Assembly (NCBI GenBank): GCA_017431345.1
Contig: JAFRLH010000042.1
Span: forward strand, 35,211-99,210
DNA: 64,000 nt
DNA from: Lachnospiraceae bacterium
GTDB taxonomy: Bacteria; Bacillota; Clostridia; Lachnospirales; Lachnospiraceae
Direction: 5' to 3'
The translations under genes were made by a program, and so were the position numbers. Position 1 is the first letter of the stretch; each line of letters opens with the position of its first letter. This document shows, piece by piece, positions 52,514-62,244 of this stretch. The notes beneath the pieces are model-generated. The model made no database searches, had not been told where the DNA came from, and saw only the letters and a list, made by a program, of their open reading frames with translations.

Positions 52514-54319
52514 ATGGACAATGATACTTTAAGAACCGCATCGTCTCTGATACGGAAGGCTTACTCGGTATTTATACTGCTGCTTTCGCCTTTCATCATG
52601 TTCTGGTGCGTGGAATTCCTGGCGAACAACCCCATGAACGTATGGACGGTGTCGACCATTGTTTTTAATATACTGTTTTATGAACTGTTTTTCCTGCTTC
52701 TCTTCTTTCTGACCGGAAGGCTGCGGATCTCACTGATCGCAGGAGATGTCTTTTTTCTGCTTTTCGGCCTGGTCAACCATTTCGTCATGGAATTCCGTTC
52801 CGAGCCGATCGTTCCGTGGGATATCTTTTCGGCCGGAACCGCTGCCGGCGTCGCTTCCAACTATGATTATACGCTGACACCGACCGTGATCGGGTGTATT
52901 TCGGTCACGTTTCTGCTGATGGTCCTTGCCCTGTTCGCTAAGCTTCCGGTGCTTCGCTTCCGCCTGCGGGCGATCTTCCTTCTTCTGGTCGTATGCAGCC
53001 TCTCTTCTTATATCTATGCACTGCATCAGGATAAATTTATCAAAGCCATGAAGTTCGACAACACGCTTTTCACGCCCTGGTTCATGGCCAGGAAGAACGG
53101 ACTTACCACAGCATTCCTGATGGATCTGAGATATCTGAAAGTCGAACAGCCGGAAGGATATTCAAAGGAAGCCGCCGAAGAACTGATCGATGAAGCCGGG
53201 AAGACAGACAGCGTACCGGCAGACCGCCCGAATATCATCGTGATCATGAACGAAGCATTTTCGGATCCGGCCGTACTCGGTGATTTTAAGACCAATCAGG
53301 ATTACATGCCGTTCTTCCGTACACTATACAGCGGCGCAGGCAATACCGTTTCCGGGATGCTGAACGTTTCCGTCAAGGGAGGGAACACCGCCAATACGGA
53401 ATATGAGTTCCTGACCGGGAACTCCATGCGGTATTTCCCTGCGGGAAGCATTCCTTACCAGCAGTACATGTTCGGTCTGAAAGCATCCATCGTAAAGACG
53501 ATGAAGGAATACGGTTATACGACAATCGCCATGCATCCCTATATCGCAAAAGGCTGGAACCGCAATCATGTCTATGACTATTTCGGATTTGACGAGAAGC
53601 TCTTCCGGGATGAGTTCCCGGATGCAGAGATCCTCCGGAAATATATTGACGACCGATCCGTTTACAGTAAGATCGGAGATATCCTGGAGGAAAAGGAGGA
53701 TGACGACCCGGCCTTCATCTTTGCCGTCACCATGCAGAATCATTCCGGATATTTCGATGACTATGACAATTTTGACGTCGACGTGCATGCCGAAGACTGT
53801 GATTCCCGGATCCTTGACCGGTATCTGTCCCTGATGAAACAGTCTGATGAAGCACTGTATGAATTTATCTATGCCCTGTCCGATTATGAGGAAGACACCG
53901 TTATCATCTTCTTTGGCGATCATCAGCCGAATGACGTGGTCGTCGATCCTGTACTCAAACTTCACGGACGCTCCTCTTCCACGCTGGGAGAAGAAGAATA
54001 TCTGCGCTATCAGGTGCCTTTCATCATCTGGGCCAATTATGATATTGAAGAAAAGACCGGCATCGATACCAGCGTCAATTATCTTGCTGCCCATTTAATG
54101 GAGACAGCCGGACTGCCGCTGTCTGATTTCCAGCAGGCCATGCGCAGCGTTGAAGAAGAAATTCCGGTCATATCCACCAAGCGTCTTGTCGATTCAGAAG
54201 GACACGCACTCTCTCCCGAAGAAGAGTCTGCAGATGAAAAGATCAAAGCGTTCCGTTACCTGGAGTATTACCGTGCCTTTGATGAACCGGCATCGGACGA
54301 GGGAGCTGCTGCATCATGA
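52514..54319 (+). CDS. Lipoteichoic acid synthase-like sulfatase-family membrane protein
   Basis: A 601-residue protein with five N-terminal TM segments (to about residue 175) and an extracellular alkaline-phosphatase/sulfatase domain. The nucleophile Thr is in GGNTANTEYEFLTGNS. Metal-ligand regions are PNIIVIMNEAFSD and IIFFGDHQPND. LtaS-type enzymes transfer glycerol-phosphate to build teichoic-acid chains; other members modify glycans with phosphoglycerol. It is monocistronic, between its own promoter and a terminator. The exact polymer is not deducible. Confidence 0.9.
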   Translation: MDNDTLRTASSLIRKAYSVFILLLSPFIMFWCVEFLANNPMNVWTVSTIVFNILFYELFFLLLFFLTGRLRISLIAGDVFFLLFGLVNHFVMEFRSEPIVPWDIFSAGTAAGVASNYDYTLTPTVIGCISVTFLLMVLALFAKLPVLRFRLRAIFLLLVVCSLSSYIYALHQDKFIKAMKFDNTLFTPWFMARKNGLTTAFLMDLRYLKVEQPEGYSKEAAEELIDEAGKTDSVPADRPNIIVIMNEAFSDPAVLGDFKTNQDYMPFFRTLYSGAGNTVSGMLNVSVKGGNTANTEYEFLTGNSMRYFPAGSIPYQQYMFGLKASIVKTMKEYGYTTIAMHPYIAKGWNRNHVYDYFGFDEKLFRDEFPDAEILRKYIDDRSVYSKIGDILEEKEDDDPAFIFAVTMQNHSGYFDDYDNFDVDVHAEDCDSRILDRYLSLMKQSDEALYEFIYALSDYEEDTVIIFFGDHQPNDVVVDPVLKLHGRSSSTLGEEEYLRYQVPFIIWANYDIEEKTGIDTSVNYLAAHLMETAGLPLSDFQQAMRSVEEEIPVISTKRLVDSEGHALSPEEESADEKIKAFRYLEYYRAFDEPASDEGAAAS

Positions 54320-54387
54320 ATTATTCCAGTTGACAAATGAAGTCTCCGGTGTTAAAATTTGCTTGTGAAATTAATAATTTTAATTCA

Positions 54388-54413
54388 GGGTTCCGTTTTG
54401 GAACCCGAATTTT
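54388..54413 (+). terminator. Terminator of the LtaS-like gene
   Basis: Stem GGGTTCC / GGAACCC with a GTTTT loop, followed by GAATTTTT. Confidence 0.85.
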
Positions 54414-54423
54414 TACGATCATA

Positions 54424-54450
54424 TTGGCACTCAGTCTTTTCGAGTGCTGA
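54424..54450 (+). promoter_or_regulatory. CIRCE operator (HrcA binding site) upstream of lon
   Basis: TTGGCACTC, 9 nt, GAGTGCTGA. This matches the CIRCE consensus TTAGCACTC-N9-GAGTGCTAA with one change in each outer arm and the exact spacing. It ends 18 nt before the lon ATG, so HrcA would block lon transcription or initiation until heat shock. Confidence 0.85.
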
Positions 54451-54468
54451 TAACAAAGGAGGTGTAAT

Positions 54469-56751
54469 ATGGCTGTAGTACCTGTATATAATTCACTGAT
54501 TCTCCCCGGCGCGAATACCTATATCAAGACGGATTACTATGAAAAGATGACCGGGAAACATCCTGTTACGGACGAACGCGTCGTCCTGATCGTGATGCGG
54601 CAGAACCTGAATAAAGACGAGCTCTCCAACGACTCGTTTTATCCCATCGGTCTGGCAGGCATTATCACCGAGATCAATGACGAAGGCTATATTGTTGTCC
54701 AGGGCCGCAACCGCGTCAATATCAACGAAGTCGTTATCTATCCCAGCTATCATATCGATGTCTCCATCTCCAAGCGGGCGGGTCTGGATGATCTGGATCC
54801 GGAAGCTTCGGAGGCAAGGCTTAAGGAGATCAAGCTGGCGGTTGCCCGGTTCTCCGAAGGCTTCCAGTGGGGGCAGGCGATCCGCGGATTCATTGCGAGA
54901 TGGAACTCCGTTGCGGAAGCAGCTGCCGCCATCTCCCCCTGGATCATGAACTCCAACGAGGAACGCTATCATATCCTTGCGGAGGATTCCCTGGCAAAGC
55001 GGGAGGAACTGCTGGAACAGCTGATCTATGAGAACCTGGAGATGTCGCGGATCCATAACGAAGCCAAGAGCGCGCAGGAAGCGGATTACCAGAAGATCTA
55101 CCGTGAGTCCGCCATCAAAAAGCAGATGGAATATCTGCAGAAAGAACTTGATGAGCTCCATCCGGATACCATGACCGATATCCGGAAATTCGAACTGAAG
55201 ATCCAGGAAGCCGGGATGAACGATACGGCCAGGAAAGAAGCCGAAAAAGTGCTGAACCGTCTGAAGCAGGACGGACAGAACAGCGCCGAATCCGGCATGC
55301 TTTACGATTATCTGGACTTTGTCACCAGCCTTTCATGGAAACGCGAAGCCCCGCGGTTCATCGATCTGGACGAAGCCGAAAAAGTGCTTGATGAAGCGCA
55401 TTACGGCCTGAAGAAGGTGAAGGAGCGTATCCTGCAGCAGATCGCTGTCATGAATCTGAAAAAGCAGCAGTCCGGCTCGATCCTCTGCTTTGTCGGCGCG
55501 CCCGGCACCGGAAAGACCAGTATCGGCGCCAGCATTGCGAAAGCGCTGCAGCGGGAATATGTCCGCGTCAGCCTCGGCGGCGTCCGCGATGAAGCGGATA
55601 TCCGGGGACACAGACGCACCTATATCGGCGCCATGCCCGGCAGGATCATGGACGGCATCCATAAGAGCGGCGTTTCGAATCCGGTCATGGTGCTTGACGA
55701 AGTCGATAAGCTGTCAGCTTCCTATAACGGGGATCCGGCTAGCGCCCTGCTGGAAGTACTGGATCCCGAACAGAACCATACCTTTACCGATCACTACATG
55801 AATGTTCCGTATGATCTTTCGGGCGTGCTCTTCATCTGCACGGCAAACTCACTCGATACGATTCCGGAGCCGCTTCTCAACCGTATGGAGCTGATCACCT
55901 TCCAGGGCTATACGCCGCTGGAAAAAGAGGCGATCGCGTCGAAGCATCTGCTTCCCAAAGCCCGTGTCGCTATGGGCATTGAGGAGAAGGATCTGATCCT
56001 TACCGACGAAGTCCTCCCGCTGATCATCAGCGACTATACCCGTGAATCCGGCGTCAGAGGACTGAAGAAACGTATCGATACACTGTGCAGAAAAGCTGCC
56101 GTGACATTTGTCAGAGGCAATCATGAACCGGTAACTGTTACCGCGGAGAACCTCAGGGACTTTCTGGAGGACCGGCCGGTAAAGCACGGACAGGTGAAAG
56201 ATTCCGCCAAGCCCGGCAATGTCACCGGACTCGCGTGGACGGCTGTCGGCGGTGAGATCCTGACGATCGAAACACTTTTTACCGCCGGGAAAGGCAATCT
56301 TACGATCACCGGAAGGCTTGGCGACGTCATGACGGAATCCGCGAAGATCGCGATCAGCCTGGTCAAAGACTGTTTCCCGGAGCTGGCGGAAAAGTTCGCA
56401 CAGAATGATCTGCACATCCACGTTCCGGACGGTGCCACGCCAAAGGACGGACCGTCTGCCGGCATTACGCTGACGACTGCCCTCTCCTCTCTGGTCACCG
56501 GGATTCCGGTATCACCGCATATCGCGATGACAGGAGAGGTATCGCTGCAGGGAACCGTCGAAGCGATTGGCGGTCTGCCGGAGAAACTGATGGCCGCGGA
56601 ACGCTCCGGCGTCACGAAAGTGTTCATTCCGAAGGATAACGAAGAAGATCTCAGGGATGTAGCGGAGGAAGTCAGAGACAAACTGACGGTCATTCCGGTC
56701 GGCACGGTTTCCGAAGTGTTGTCTGCACTTGGAATAAAAGCTTCAGAATGA
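54469..56751 (+). CDS. lon: ATP-dependent Lon protease (LonA)
   Basis: A 760-residue LonA. The N-terminal substrate-recognition domain starts PVYNSLILPGANTYIKTD. AAA+ Walker A is GAPGTGKTS and Walker B MVLDEVDKLS. The protease domain has the Ser-Lys dyad: Ser in PKDGPSAGI and Lys in GGLPEKLMAAERSG. It degrades damaged and regulatory proteins. A perfect AAGGAGGTG site and a CIRCE operator precede it, placing it under HrcA-type heat-shock control. It ends at a clear terminator. Confidence 0.97.
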   Translation: MAVVPVYNSLILPGANTYIKTDYYEKMTGKHPVTDERVVLIVMRQNLNKDELSNDSFYPIGLAGIITEINDEGYIVVQGRNRVNINEVVIYPSYHIDVSISKRAGLDDLDPEASEARLKEIKLAVARFSEGFQWGQAIRGFIARWNSVAEAAAAISPWIMNSNEERYHILAEDSLAKREELLEQLIYENLEMSRIHNEAKSAQEADYQKIYRESAIKKQMEYLQKELDELHPDTMTDIRKFELKIQEAGMNDTARKEAEKVLNRLKQDGQNSAESGMLYDYLDFVTSLSWKREAPRFIDLDEAEKVLDEAHYGLKKVKERILQQIAVMNLKKQQSGSILCFVGAPGTGKTSIGASIAKALQREYVRVSLGGVRDEADIRGHRRTYIGAMPGRIMDGIHKSGVSNPVMVLDEVDKLSASYNGDPASALLEVLDPEQNHTFTDHYMNVPYDLSGVLFICTANSLDTIPEPLLNRMELITFQGYTPLEKEAIASKHLLPKARVAMGIEEKDLILTDEVLPLIISDYTRESGVRGLKKRIDTLCRKAAVTFVRGNHEPVTVTAENLRDFLEDRPVKHGQVKDSAKPGNVTGLAWTAVGGEILTIETLFTAGKGNLTITGRLGDVMTESAKIAISLVKDCFPELAEKFAQNDLHIHVPDGATPKDGPSAGITLTTALSSLVTGIPVSPHIAMTGEVSLQGTVEAIGGLPEKLMAAERSGVTKVFIPKDNEEDLRDVAEEVRDKLTVIPVGTVSEVLSALGIKASE

Positions 56752-56752
56752 C

Positions 56753-56780
56753 AAAAAGTGGGGCAAACGCCCCGCTTTTT
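56753..56780 (+). terminator. lon terminator
   Basis: Stem GTGGGGC / GCCCCGC with an AAAC loop, flanked by AAAAA and TTTTT, directly after the stop codon. Confidence 0.9.
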
Positions 56781-56854
56781 ACTTGTACTTCAACGTTTAA
56801 GTGGTGGAAACATACTGAAACACACGAAAAAAACCTATTATTTGCTATTAAAGA

Positions 56855-56884
56855 TTGCATAGAGTACCCAGAGTGTGCTATAAT
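56855..56884 (+). promoter_or_regulatory. Promoter of the VanW gene
   Basis: TTGCAT, 18 nt, TATAAT, 85 nt before the ATG. Confidence 0.7.
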
Positions 56885-56968
56885 ATGCTAACGTCCTTTC
56901 GGATTCTCGAAAAAACGTTCGATTAATCCTTTATTATTTCAGACATTAAAGAGATCAGGTGAAACAAA

Positions 56969-58321
56969 ATGAAAAGATTGTTCCTCTCCGGAGGCGGGCT
57001 TCTCTTCATGCTGCTGTGCCTTTTCTGCTTCCCCGGGAGTGCTTCTGCCGCCTTCCATGGCCAGACGATCCCGCAGGGCGTTTACGCAGAGGGCATCTCT
57101 CTTGCAGGCATGACCAGCGTGGAAGCCATTGAGACTCTGGATGCCTATTTTGAGCATATTTCAGAATCGCCTTTTACAATAACATGTATGGACGGTTCAG
57201 ATGAAGAGCTCCCTGTCGGCGGTTTCGGTTTTTCCTGGAACAGCGAAGAGACAGTCAGACAGGCATTGTCCCTGGGCATTTCCGGCAATATCATCCATCG
57301 TTTCAAAGACCGCACAGACCTTAAGGACGGCAGCATCTATCTGAATGTACCCAGACAGTTCGAGCCGGAAGTCATCAAGGACAAATTAAGATCTGCTGTT
57401 GCATCGCACGACAATCCCGCGAAGAATGCTTCGATCGAACTGCAGGACGACGGCACTTTCAAGATCTCGGAGCAGGGTTCTGACGGCGTCGTCACCAATC
57501 TGGACGAAACGGTCAAGCTGATTACCGAGCAGCTCGCAGACAATCTCTCCGACACAATGCATATTGAAGTCCTCACCCAGGAAGACAAGCCCAAAGTCAC
57601 GGAAGATGTTCTCCTCTCCATTAAGGATGAGCTCGGCACTTTTACAACAGATTACTCCAGCAGCAAATCCGGAAGAAAGACCAACATTTCCGTAGCCGTA
57701 GGATTTCTGAACGGTTCTGTAGTCCTTCCCGGCGAGACGCTTTCGGTCAGCGAGACCATCCGTCCGAGGACAGAGGCAAACGGTTATGAGCTTGCCGCGC
57801 AGTATTCCTCCGGGGAATCGGAGCAGGCGCTCGGCGGCGGAATCTGCCAGGTCTCCACCACACTTTACAATGCGCTGATCAGAGCGGAACTGGAGATCGT
57901 GGAGCGACACCCTCATTCGATGGTCATCTCCTATGTCGACTGGGGAAGCGACGCTGCGATCGCGGACAATTCAAAAGATCTTGTTTTCAGGAACAATCTG
58001 GATTATCCGGTCTATATTTACGGCAATGCCGACGGGGACTATCTCACCTTCAAGATCTACGGTGTGGAATATCGTCCTGCGAACAGAACGATTGATTTTG
58101 AATCCAAAACGCTTTCGGAGAAATGGCCGAAAGAAAAGAAAGTCAAATACTCGAACGAGCTTAAAAAAGGCAAGACCGATGTGTCCGGTACCAGAAGGCC
58201 GGAGGTTACAGCAACACTCACGAAGGTCGTCTATATCGACGGCAAGGAGACTGACCGGATCCTGATGCATACGGATTATTACATGTCATCGGCAGTCACG
58301 ATCACTTACGGAACAAGATAA
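56969..58321 (+). CDS. VanW-family exported protein with peptidoglycan-binding-like domain
   Basis: A 450-residue protein with a Sec signal (hydrophobic stretch 9-27, cleavage near SASA). A PG_binding_4-like domain spans about 60-190. The VanW domain spans about 230-360, with RTEANGYELAAQYSSG and GGGICQVSTTLYNA. The C-terminal about 70 residues contain a G5-like stretch (VTATLTKVVYIDGKE). It acts at the cell wall; the biochemical role of VanW is not settled, and no vancomycin-resistance genes are nearby. Confidence 0.92.
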   Translation: MKRLFLSGGGLLFMLLCLFCFPGSASAAFHGQTIPQGVYAEGISLAGMTSVEAIETLDAYFEHISESPFTITCMDGSDEELPVGGFGFSWNSEETVRQALSLGISGNIIHRFKDRTDLKDGSIYLNVPRQFEPEVIKDKLRSAVASHDNPAKNASIELQDDGTFKISEQGSDGVVTNLDETVKLITEQLADNLSDTMHIEVLTQEDKPKVTEDVLLSIKDELGTFTTDYSSSKSGRKTNISVAVGFLNGSVVLPGETLSVSETIRPRTEANGYELAAQYSSGESEQALGGGICQVSTTLYNALIRAELEIVERHPHSMVISYVDWGSDAAIADNSKDLVFRNNLDYPVYIYGNADGDYLTFKIYGVEYRPANRTIDFESKTLSEKWPKEKKVKYSNELKKGKTDVSGTRRPEVTATLTKVVYIDGKETDRILMHTDYYMSSAVTITYGTR

Positions 58322-58325
58322 GGAA

Positions 58326-58366
58326 AAGGAGGATTGATCCTGAAACAGGACTCAATCCTCTTTTTT
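58326..58366. terminator. Bidirectional terminator overlapping the peptidase gene 3' end
   Basis: Stem AAAAGGAGGATTGA / TCAATCCTCTTTT (one bulge) between convergent genes. Its right arm contains the TGA of the Xaa-Pro peptidase gene. Confidence 0.8.
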
Positions 58367-59593
58367 CATAAACGCCTCGATCTCTTCCGCCTCTTTGATG
58401 ATCCCGGCGCTGATCACTTCACACCCGTCCTCCGTGATCAGCAGATCATCTTCAATGCGGATCCCGAATCCTTCCTCGTCGATATATAGTCCCGGCTCAT
58501 CGGTGATCACCCAGCCGGGCTGCAGAATTCCATCCTCTGTCATGAGATCATGCGTATCCATTCCTAACGGATGGCTGACACCGTGCGGGAGGTATTTCCG
58601 GAGTTCCTCCTGTTTTTCGATCATTCCCAGTGCGATCAGACCGTCGGCAAGGACTTTATCGGCAATTTCATTCAGTTTATGAATCGGTATCCCGGGAGCG
58701 GCCGCCTCCGCCACCGCCTTGTTGGCTGCAAGCACCAGCTCATAGATCTGCTTCTGACGCGGCGTAAATGTACCGGATACCGGATATGTCCGGCTGATGT
58801 CACTGCAGTAATGACGGTATTTCGCGCCGAGATCCAGAAGGATCAGGCTTCCCTCCGCCAGTTCATCATGATTCTCTTCGTAATGCATGGAGCAGGCATT
58901 CTTCCCGCCGGCTGCAATCGTGGGGAACGCCTGGGCTTCCGCGCCATGATACCGGCAGCTTCCTTCGAAGACAGCCTGCACCTGATATTCCTTCATTCCG
59001 GGGCGGAGGCGCCGCATCACTTCTTCCAGGCTCTGTCTGGTAATCTCCCCGGCCTTCCGCATCAGCCGCAGCTCCTCGTCATCCTTCACTGCCCGCTGCG
59101 GGGCGATCAAAGGGCGAAGCGGACTCAGGGGAACCGCCGGATAAAGCTGCTGCAGCCGCAGCGCCTGTTCCAGATTATAGTCTGCCGGATCGGAAACCGC
59201 ATGGCGATAGACGTCCATATACAGCTGTTCCACACCGAAACGTTCCATAGCCTGTCCGATGGCAGTGTCCATATCTCCGATGAAGCGTACATCGGAGATG
59301 CCGCTTATCTGTACAGCCTGCTCCTTCGTCGGCATCTTTCCGATCCAGCGTTCCATGGCGGGATCCGGCTGTTCTATAAAGAGGATCTCCGTCACTGTCT
59401 CTGCGTTCTTCCGGATCATGAGCGCCTGCTTCGGCCGGTCCATGCCGGTCATCCAGTGAAAATGATGATTCACCTCAAATAAATAGTACTCATCCTCGCT
59501 GAAATGCGGTGCCACACCGCTGTACAGGATCAATGCGCTTCGGTCACTCATGGAAGCAGCGATCTTTTTCCGCCGTTCTGCATAGTAATTCAT
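58352..59593 (-). CDS. pepP: Xaa-Pro aminopeptidase (M24B family)
   Basis: A 413-residue metallopeptidase of the aminopeptidase P family. The N-terminal domain is creatinase-like. The pita-bread catalytic domain has dinuclear metal ligands in LLDLGAKYRHYCSDISRTYPVSG (two Asp), HGVSHPLGMDTHD (His), ITDEPGLYI (Glu) and GIRIEDDLL (Glu). It removes N-terminal residues before proline. GGAGATAT precedes the ATG. Monocistronic. Confidence 0.94.
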   Translation of the reverse strand: MNYYAERRKKIAASMSDRSALILYSGVAPHFSEDEYYLFEVNHHFHWMTGMDRPKQALMIRKNAETVTEILFIEQPDPAMERWIGKMPTKEQAVQISGISDVRFIGDMDTAIGQAMERFGVEQLYMDVYRHAVSDPADYNLEQALRLQQLYPAVPLSPLRPLIAPQRAVKDDEELRLMRKAGEITRQSLEEVMRRLRPGMKEYQVQAVFEGSCRYHGAEAQAFPTIAAGGKNACSMHYEENHDELAEGSLILLDLGAKYRHYCSDISRTYPVSGTFTPRQKQIYELVLAANKAVAEAAAPGIPIHKLNEIADKVLADGLIALGMIEKQEELRKYLPHGVSHPLGMDTHDLMTEDGILQPGWVITDEPGLYIDEEGFGIRIEDDLLITEDGCEVISAGIIKEAEEIEAFMKKED

Positions 59594-59733
59594 AGATATC
59601 TCCTTCTGTCTCCTCTCGGAAGACCACAGTTACAAAGAGTACCAAAAACAGACGAGGATTGCAACCCGTTTACAGTCTCCGTCTGTTTCCTGCAGCTGCA
59701 GCATCTGCTGTCTCTTCCTGAAAACAGGGACAG

Positions 59734-59763
59734 AAAAAGGAGGGGGCTGTTCACCCCCTCCTT
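59734..59763 (-). terminator. citDEF operon terminator
   Basis: Ten-base-pair stem AAGGAGGGGG / CCCCCTCCTT, followed in gene sense by TTTTTCTG, 17 nt after the citF stop. Confidence 0.92.
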
Positions 59764-59779
59764 CTTATCTCATCAGGAA

Positions 59780-61342
59780 TCAGTCTTCCCACTCATAATC
59801 CTTGATCTGGCGTACAACGTCGATGATCGTGCCGTCACGGGATTCGATGACACCGACAACTCTGTCGCCGAACTTGACCGGATCAGGCTTTCCTACGATC
59901 GCGTAGGCCTTATCACGCAGCTCTTCGATGGTGCAGATCGGAAGCTTAGTTCCCTTCATGCACTCGATCAGATCCTGTCTCCTGGGATTGATGGCAATAC
60001 CGTAATCTGTGATAACAACGTCAACGGTCTCACCGGGTGTGGTGATGGCTGTGCACTCGTCGCAGATCGCCGGGATACGTCCCTGCAGCAGCGGAGCGAT
60101 AACGATCGTGCACTTTGCGCCGGCAGCGGTGTCGGGATGTCCGCCCTGTGCGCCGGTGATCATGCCGTCGGAACCGACAACAACGTTGCAGTTGAAGTTC
60201 ACGTCTACCTCAAGGGATGCAAGGATAACGAAATCAAGCTGGTTTACATAAGCACCCTTGTTCATCGGGTTCGCATACTCGGAACCGGTGATCTCGAAAT
60301 GGTTCGGATTGTGCGCTACGGATTCAATAGCAGTCAGGTCGAAATCCTGTGTATCCACAAGTTTTTCGATCAGGCCTTCCTCAAGAAGCTTGCACATAGG
60401 TCCTGCGATGCCGCCGAGACCAAGGCCCATCTTGATGCCTCTCTCCTTCATGATCTTTCCGAGAGAGATGGTGGAAGCGATGGAAGCACCGCCGACACCT
60501 GTCTGATAGGAGAAACCGTTCTTGAAGTAAGGTGTATTGATAACGAACTGTGTGCAGTAGTCAGCCATCATGATCTTACGAACATCGGTGGTAGGCTTTG
60601 CAGCGCCGGTAGCGATCTTGGCAGGATTTCCGATCTCGTCTACTTCTACCACATAGTCAACATTGACCTGGGAGATGGAGCAGGGAAGGTTCGGATAAGG
60701 TACCAGTGTATCGGTAACAGCAACGACCTTGTCAGCATACTGTGCATCTACATAAGCATAGGACAGAACGCCGCAGTCGCTCTTTCCGCCGTTGGCTCTC
60801 ATGTTGCCGTACTTATCGCAGGTAGGAGCACCGATGAAAGCGATGTCGATATGAACATCACCGGACTCGATGGCACGGACACGGCCGCCGTGGGAACGCA
60901 TGATCGCAAGGCCTTTCAGCTTGCCGGTGGAGATTGCTTCACCGATCTTTCCGCGCACGCCGGAGGACTGGATGCCGACGATGGTTCCGTCTTCGATCAT
61001 CGGGAGCAGCGGATTGTGTGCTTTACCCAGGGAGCTGGCGCAGATGGTGATATCCTTGATGCCCATTTTGTGGACTTCTTCCATGACCATGTTGACAACA
61101 TAGTCGCCCTCACGGAAGTGATGGTGGAAGGAAAGGGTCATGCCGTCCTTGATGCCGCATTTTACGAGCGCATCCTTGATGGAGGGAAGCAGTTTGTCTT
61201 CTTTGGGATCGATGACCGCACGGACAACGGGAGCGTCCTTCTTGTAGGTCATATTATGACGGGCATATGCGCCGGCGAACGGCTGCATGCCAGTAGCTTT
61301 AATAATTTCTTCCGGTATATCTCTTCCAACAGCATTAATCAT
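59780..61342 (-). CDS. citF: Citrate lyase alpha subunit (citrate:acetyl-ACP transferase)
   Basis: A 520-residue CitF. It exchanges citrate for the acetyl group on the CitD acyl carrier. Family blocks: GMTLSFHHHFREGDYV, GIQSSGVRGKIGEAIS, SHGGRVRAIESGDVHIDIAF and GSDGMITGAQGGHPDTAAGAKC. It starts 2 nt after the citE stop with a GGGGGA site, and is the last gene of the operon. Citrate lyase splits citrate to acetate and oxaloacetate in fermentation. Confidence 0.96.
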   Translation of the reverse strand: MINAVGRDIPEEIIKATGMQPFAGAYARHNMTYKKDAPVVRAVIDPKEDKLLPSIKDALVKCGIKDGMTLSFHHHFREGDYVVNMVMEEVHKMGIKDITICASSLGKAHNPLLPMIEDGTIVGIQSSGVRGKIGEAISTGKLKGLAIMRSHGGRVRAIESGDVHIDIAFIGAPTCDKYGNMRANGGKSDCGVLSYAYVDAQYADKVVAVTDTLVPYPNLPCSISQVNVDYVVEVDEIGNPAKIATGAAKPTTDVRKIMMADYCTQFVINTPYFKNGFSYQTGVGGASIASTISLGKIMKERGIKMGLGLGGIAGPMCKLLEEGLIEKLVDTQDFDLTAIESVAHNPNHFEITGSEYANPMNKGAYVNQLDFVILASLEVDVNFNCNVVVGSDGMITGAQGGHPDTAAGAKCTIVIAPLLQGRIPAICDECTAITTPGETVDVVITDYGIAINPRRQDLIECMKGTKLPICTIEELRDKAYAIVGKPDPVKFGDRVVGVIESRDGTIIDVVRQIKDYEWED

Positions 61343-61344
61343 GA

Positions 61345-62244
61345 TTACAGATCCCCCTCATATACGCCGGCAGCCTTTGCCAGCTCGATAGTTCTCTTTG
61401 CTCCAGGATAGAAAGCAATATCGATCATCTTGCCGTCTACGGTAAATACGCCGATACCCATAGCCTTCTTCTCGTCAACTTCCTTAACGATCTTCTCAGC
61501 CTTGATGATCTCTTTCTCTGTAGGAGTGAATACTTCATGGCATACAGCGATCTGACGAGGATTGACGATAGACTTGCCGTCAAAGCCCATGGTCTTGATC
61601 ATCTCGGTCTCCTTGCGGAAGCCTTCCATATCATCCAGGTTCGTGAATACGGTATCAAATACCTGCTTGCCTGCGCATCTTGCAGCATTTACCATGTAGC
61701 CGCGGGCCCATGCGAACTCAACGCCGGTTCCGGAAATGGAAGTCTGCAGATCCTTTGTATAGTCACCGCCGGAAAGTGCGATACCGAAAAGCAGCGGGGA
61801 TGCTTCGCAGATCTCACGTGCTGCCAGAACGCCCTTTGTGGACTCCAGTGCAGCCATGATGAGGATGGAGCCGTGCTCTACACCGAACTCTTCCTCTGCT
61901 TTTCTCATCTCGGCTTCCACAGCCAGGACATCAGCGCCGGACTCAGTCTTGGAAATACGGATGGAATCGCAGCGGCCTGCTACGCAGACGCGGACGTCCT
62001 CTTTCCAGTGTGCGGTCTCAAGACCATTGATACGAACAACTCTTTCTACGCCGCGGTAGTCGATCTCTTTCAGAGCATGATACAGGGAATAACGGGCAGC
62101 ATCCTTCTGGTTCTCTGCTACAGCGTCTTCCAGGTCCAGCATGATGGAATCCGGTTTGTAGATATAGGGATCCTTGATAAGGCTGGGCTTCTGGGCATTC
62201 AGGAACATCATGCTTCTTCTTAATCTGTTTAAATTAGGATTCAT
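61345..62244 (-). CDS. citE: Citrate lyase beta subunit (citryl-ACP lyase)
   Basis: About 299 residues from ATG 62244, which overlaps the citD stop as TAATG and has GGGGAGG upstream. TIM-barrel HpcH/CitE family: LRRSMMFLNAQ at the start, SIMLDLEDAVAENQKDAAR with metal-binding acids, and GDYTKDLQTS with FDGKSIVNPRQI later. It splits citryl-ACP to oxaloacetate and acetyl-ACP. It lies between citD and citF in the usual order. Confidence 0.96.
   Translation of the reverse strand: MNPNLNRLRRSMMFLNAQKPSLIKDPYIYKPDSIMLDLEDAVAENQKDAARYSLYHALKEIDYRGVERVVRINGLETAHWKEDVRVCVAGRCDSIRISKTESGADVLAVEAEMRKAEEEFGVEHGSILIMAALESTKGVLAAREICEASPLLFGIALSGGDYTKDLQTSISGTGVEFAWARGYMVNAARCAGKQVFDTVFTNLDDMEGFRKETEMIKTMGFDGKSIVNPRQIAVCHEVFTPTEKEIIKAEKIVKEVDEKKAMGIGVFTVDGKMIDIAFYPGAKRTIELAKAAGVYEGDL

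Noticed and set aside
59504-61411. A 635-codon plus-strand open frame opposite citF
   Set aside because: It is antisense to citF with no ribosome site and a Cys/His-rich composition typical of the reverse of a GC-rich gene.
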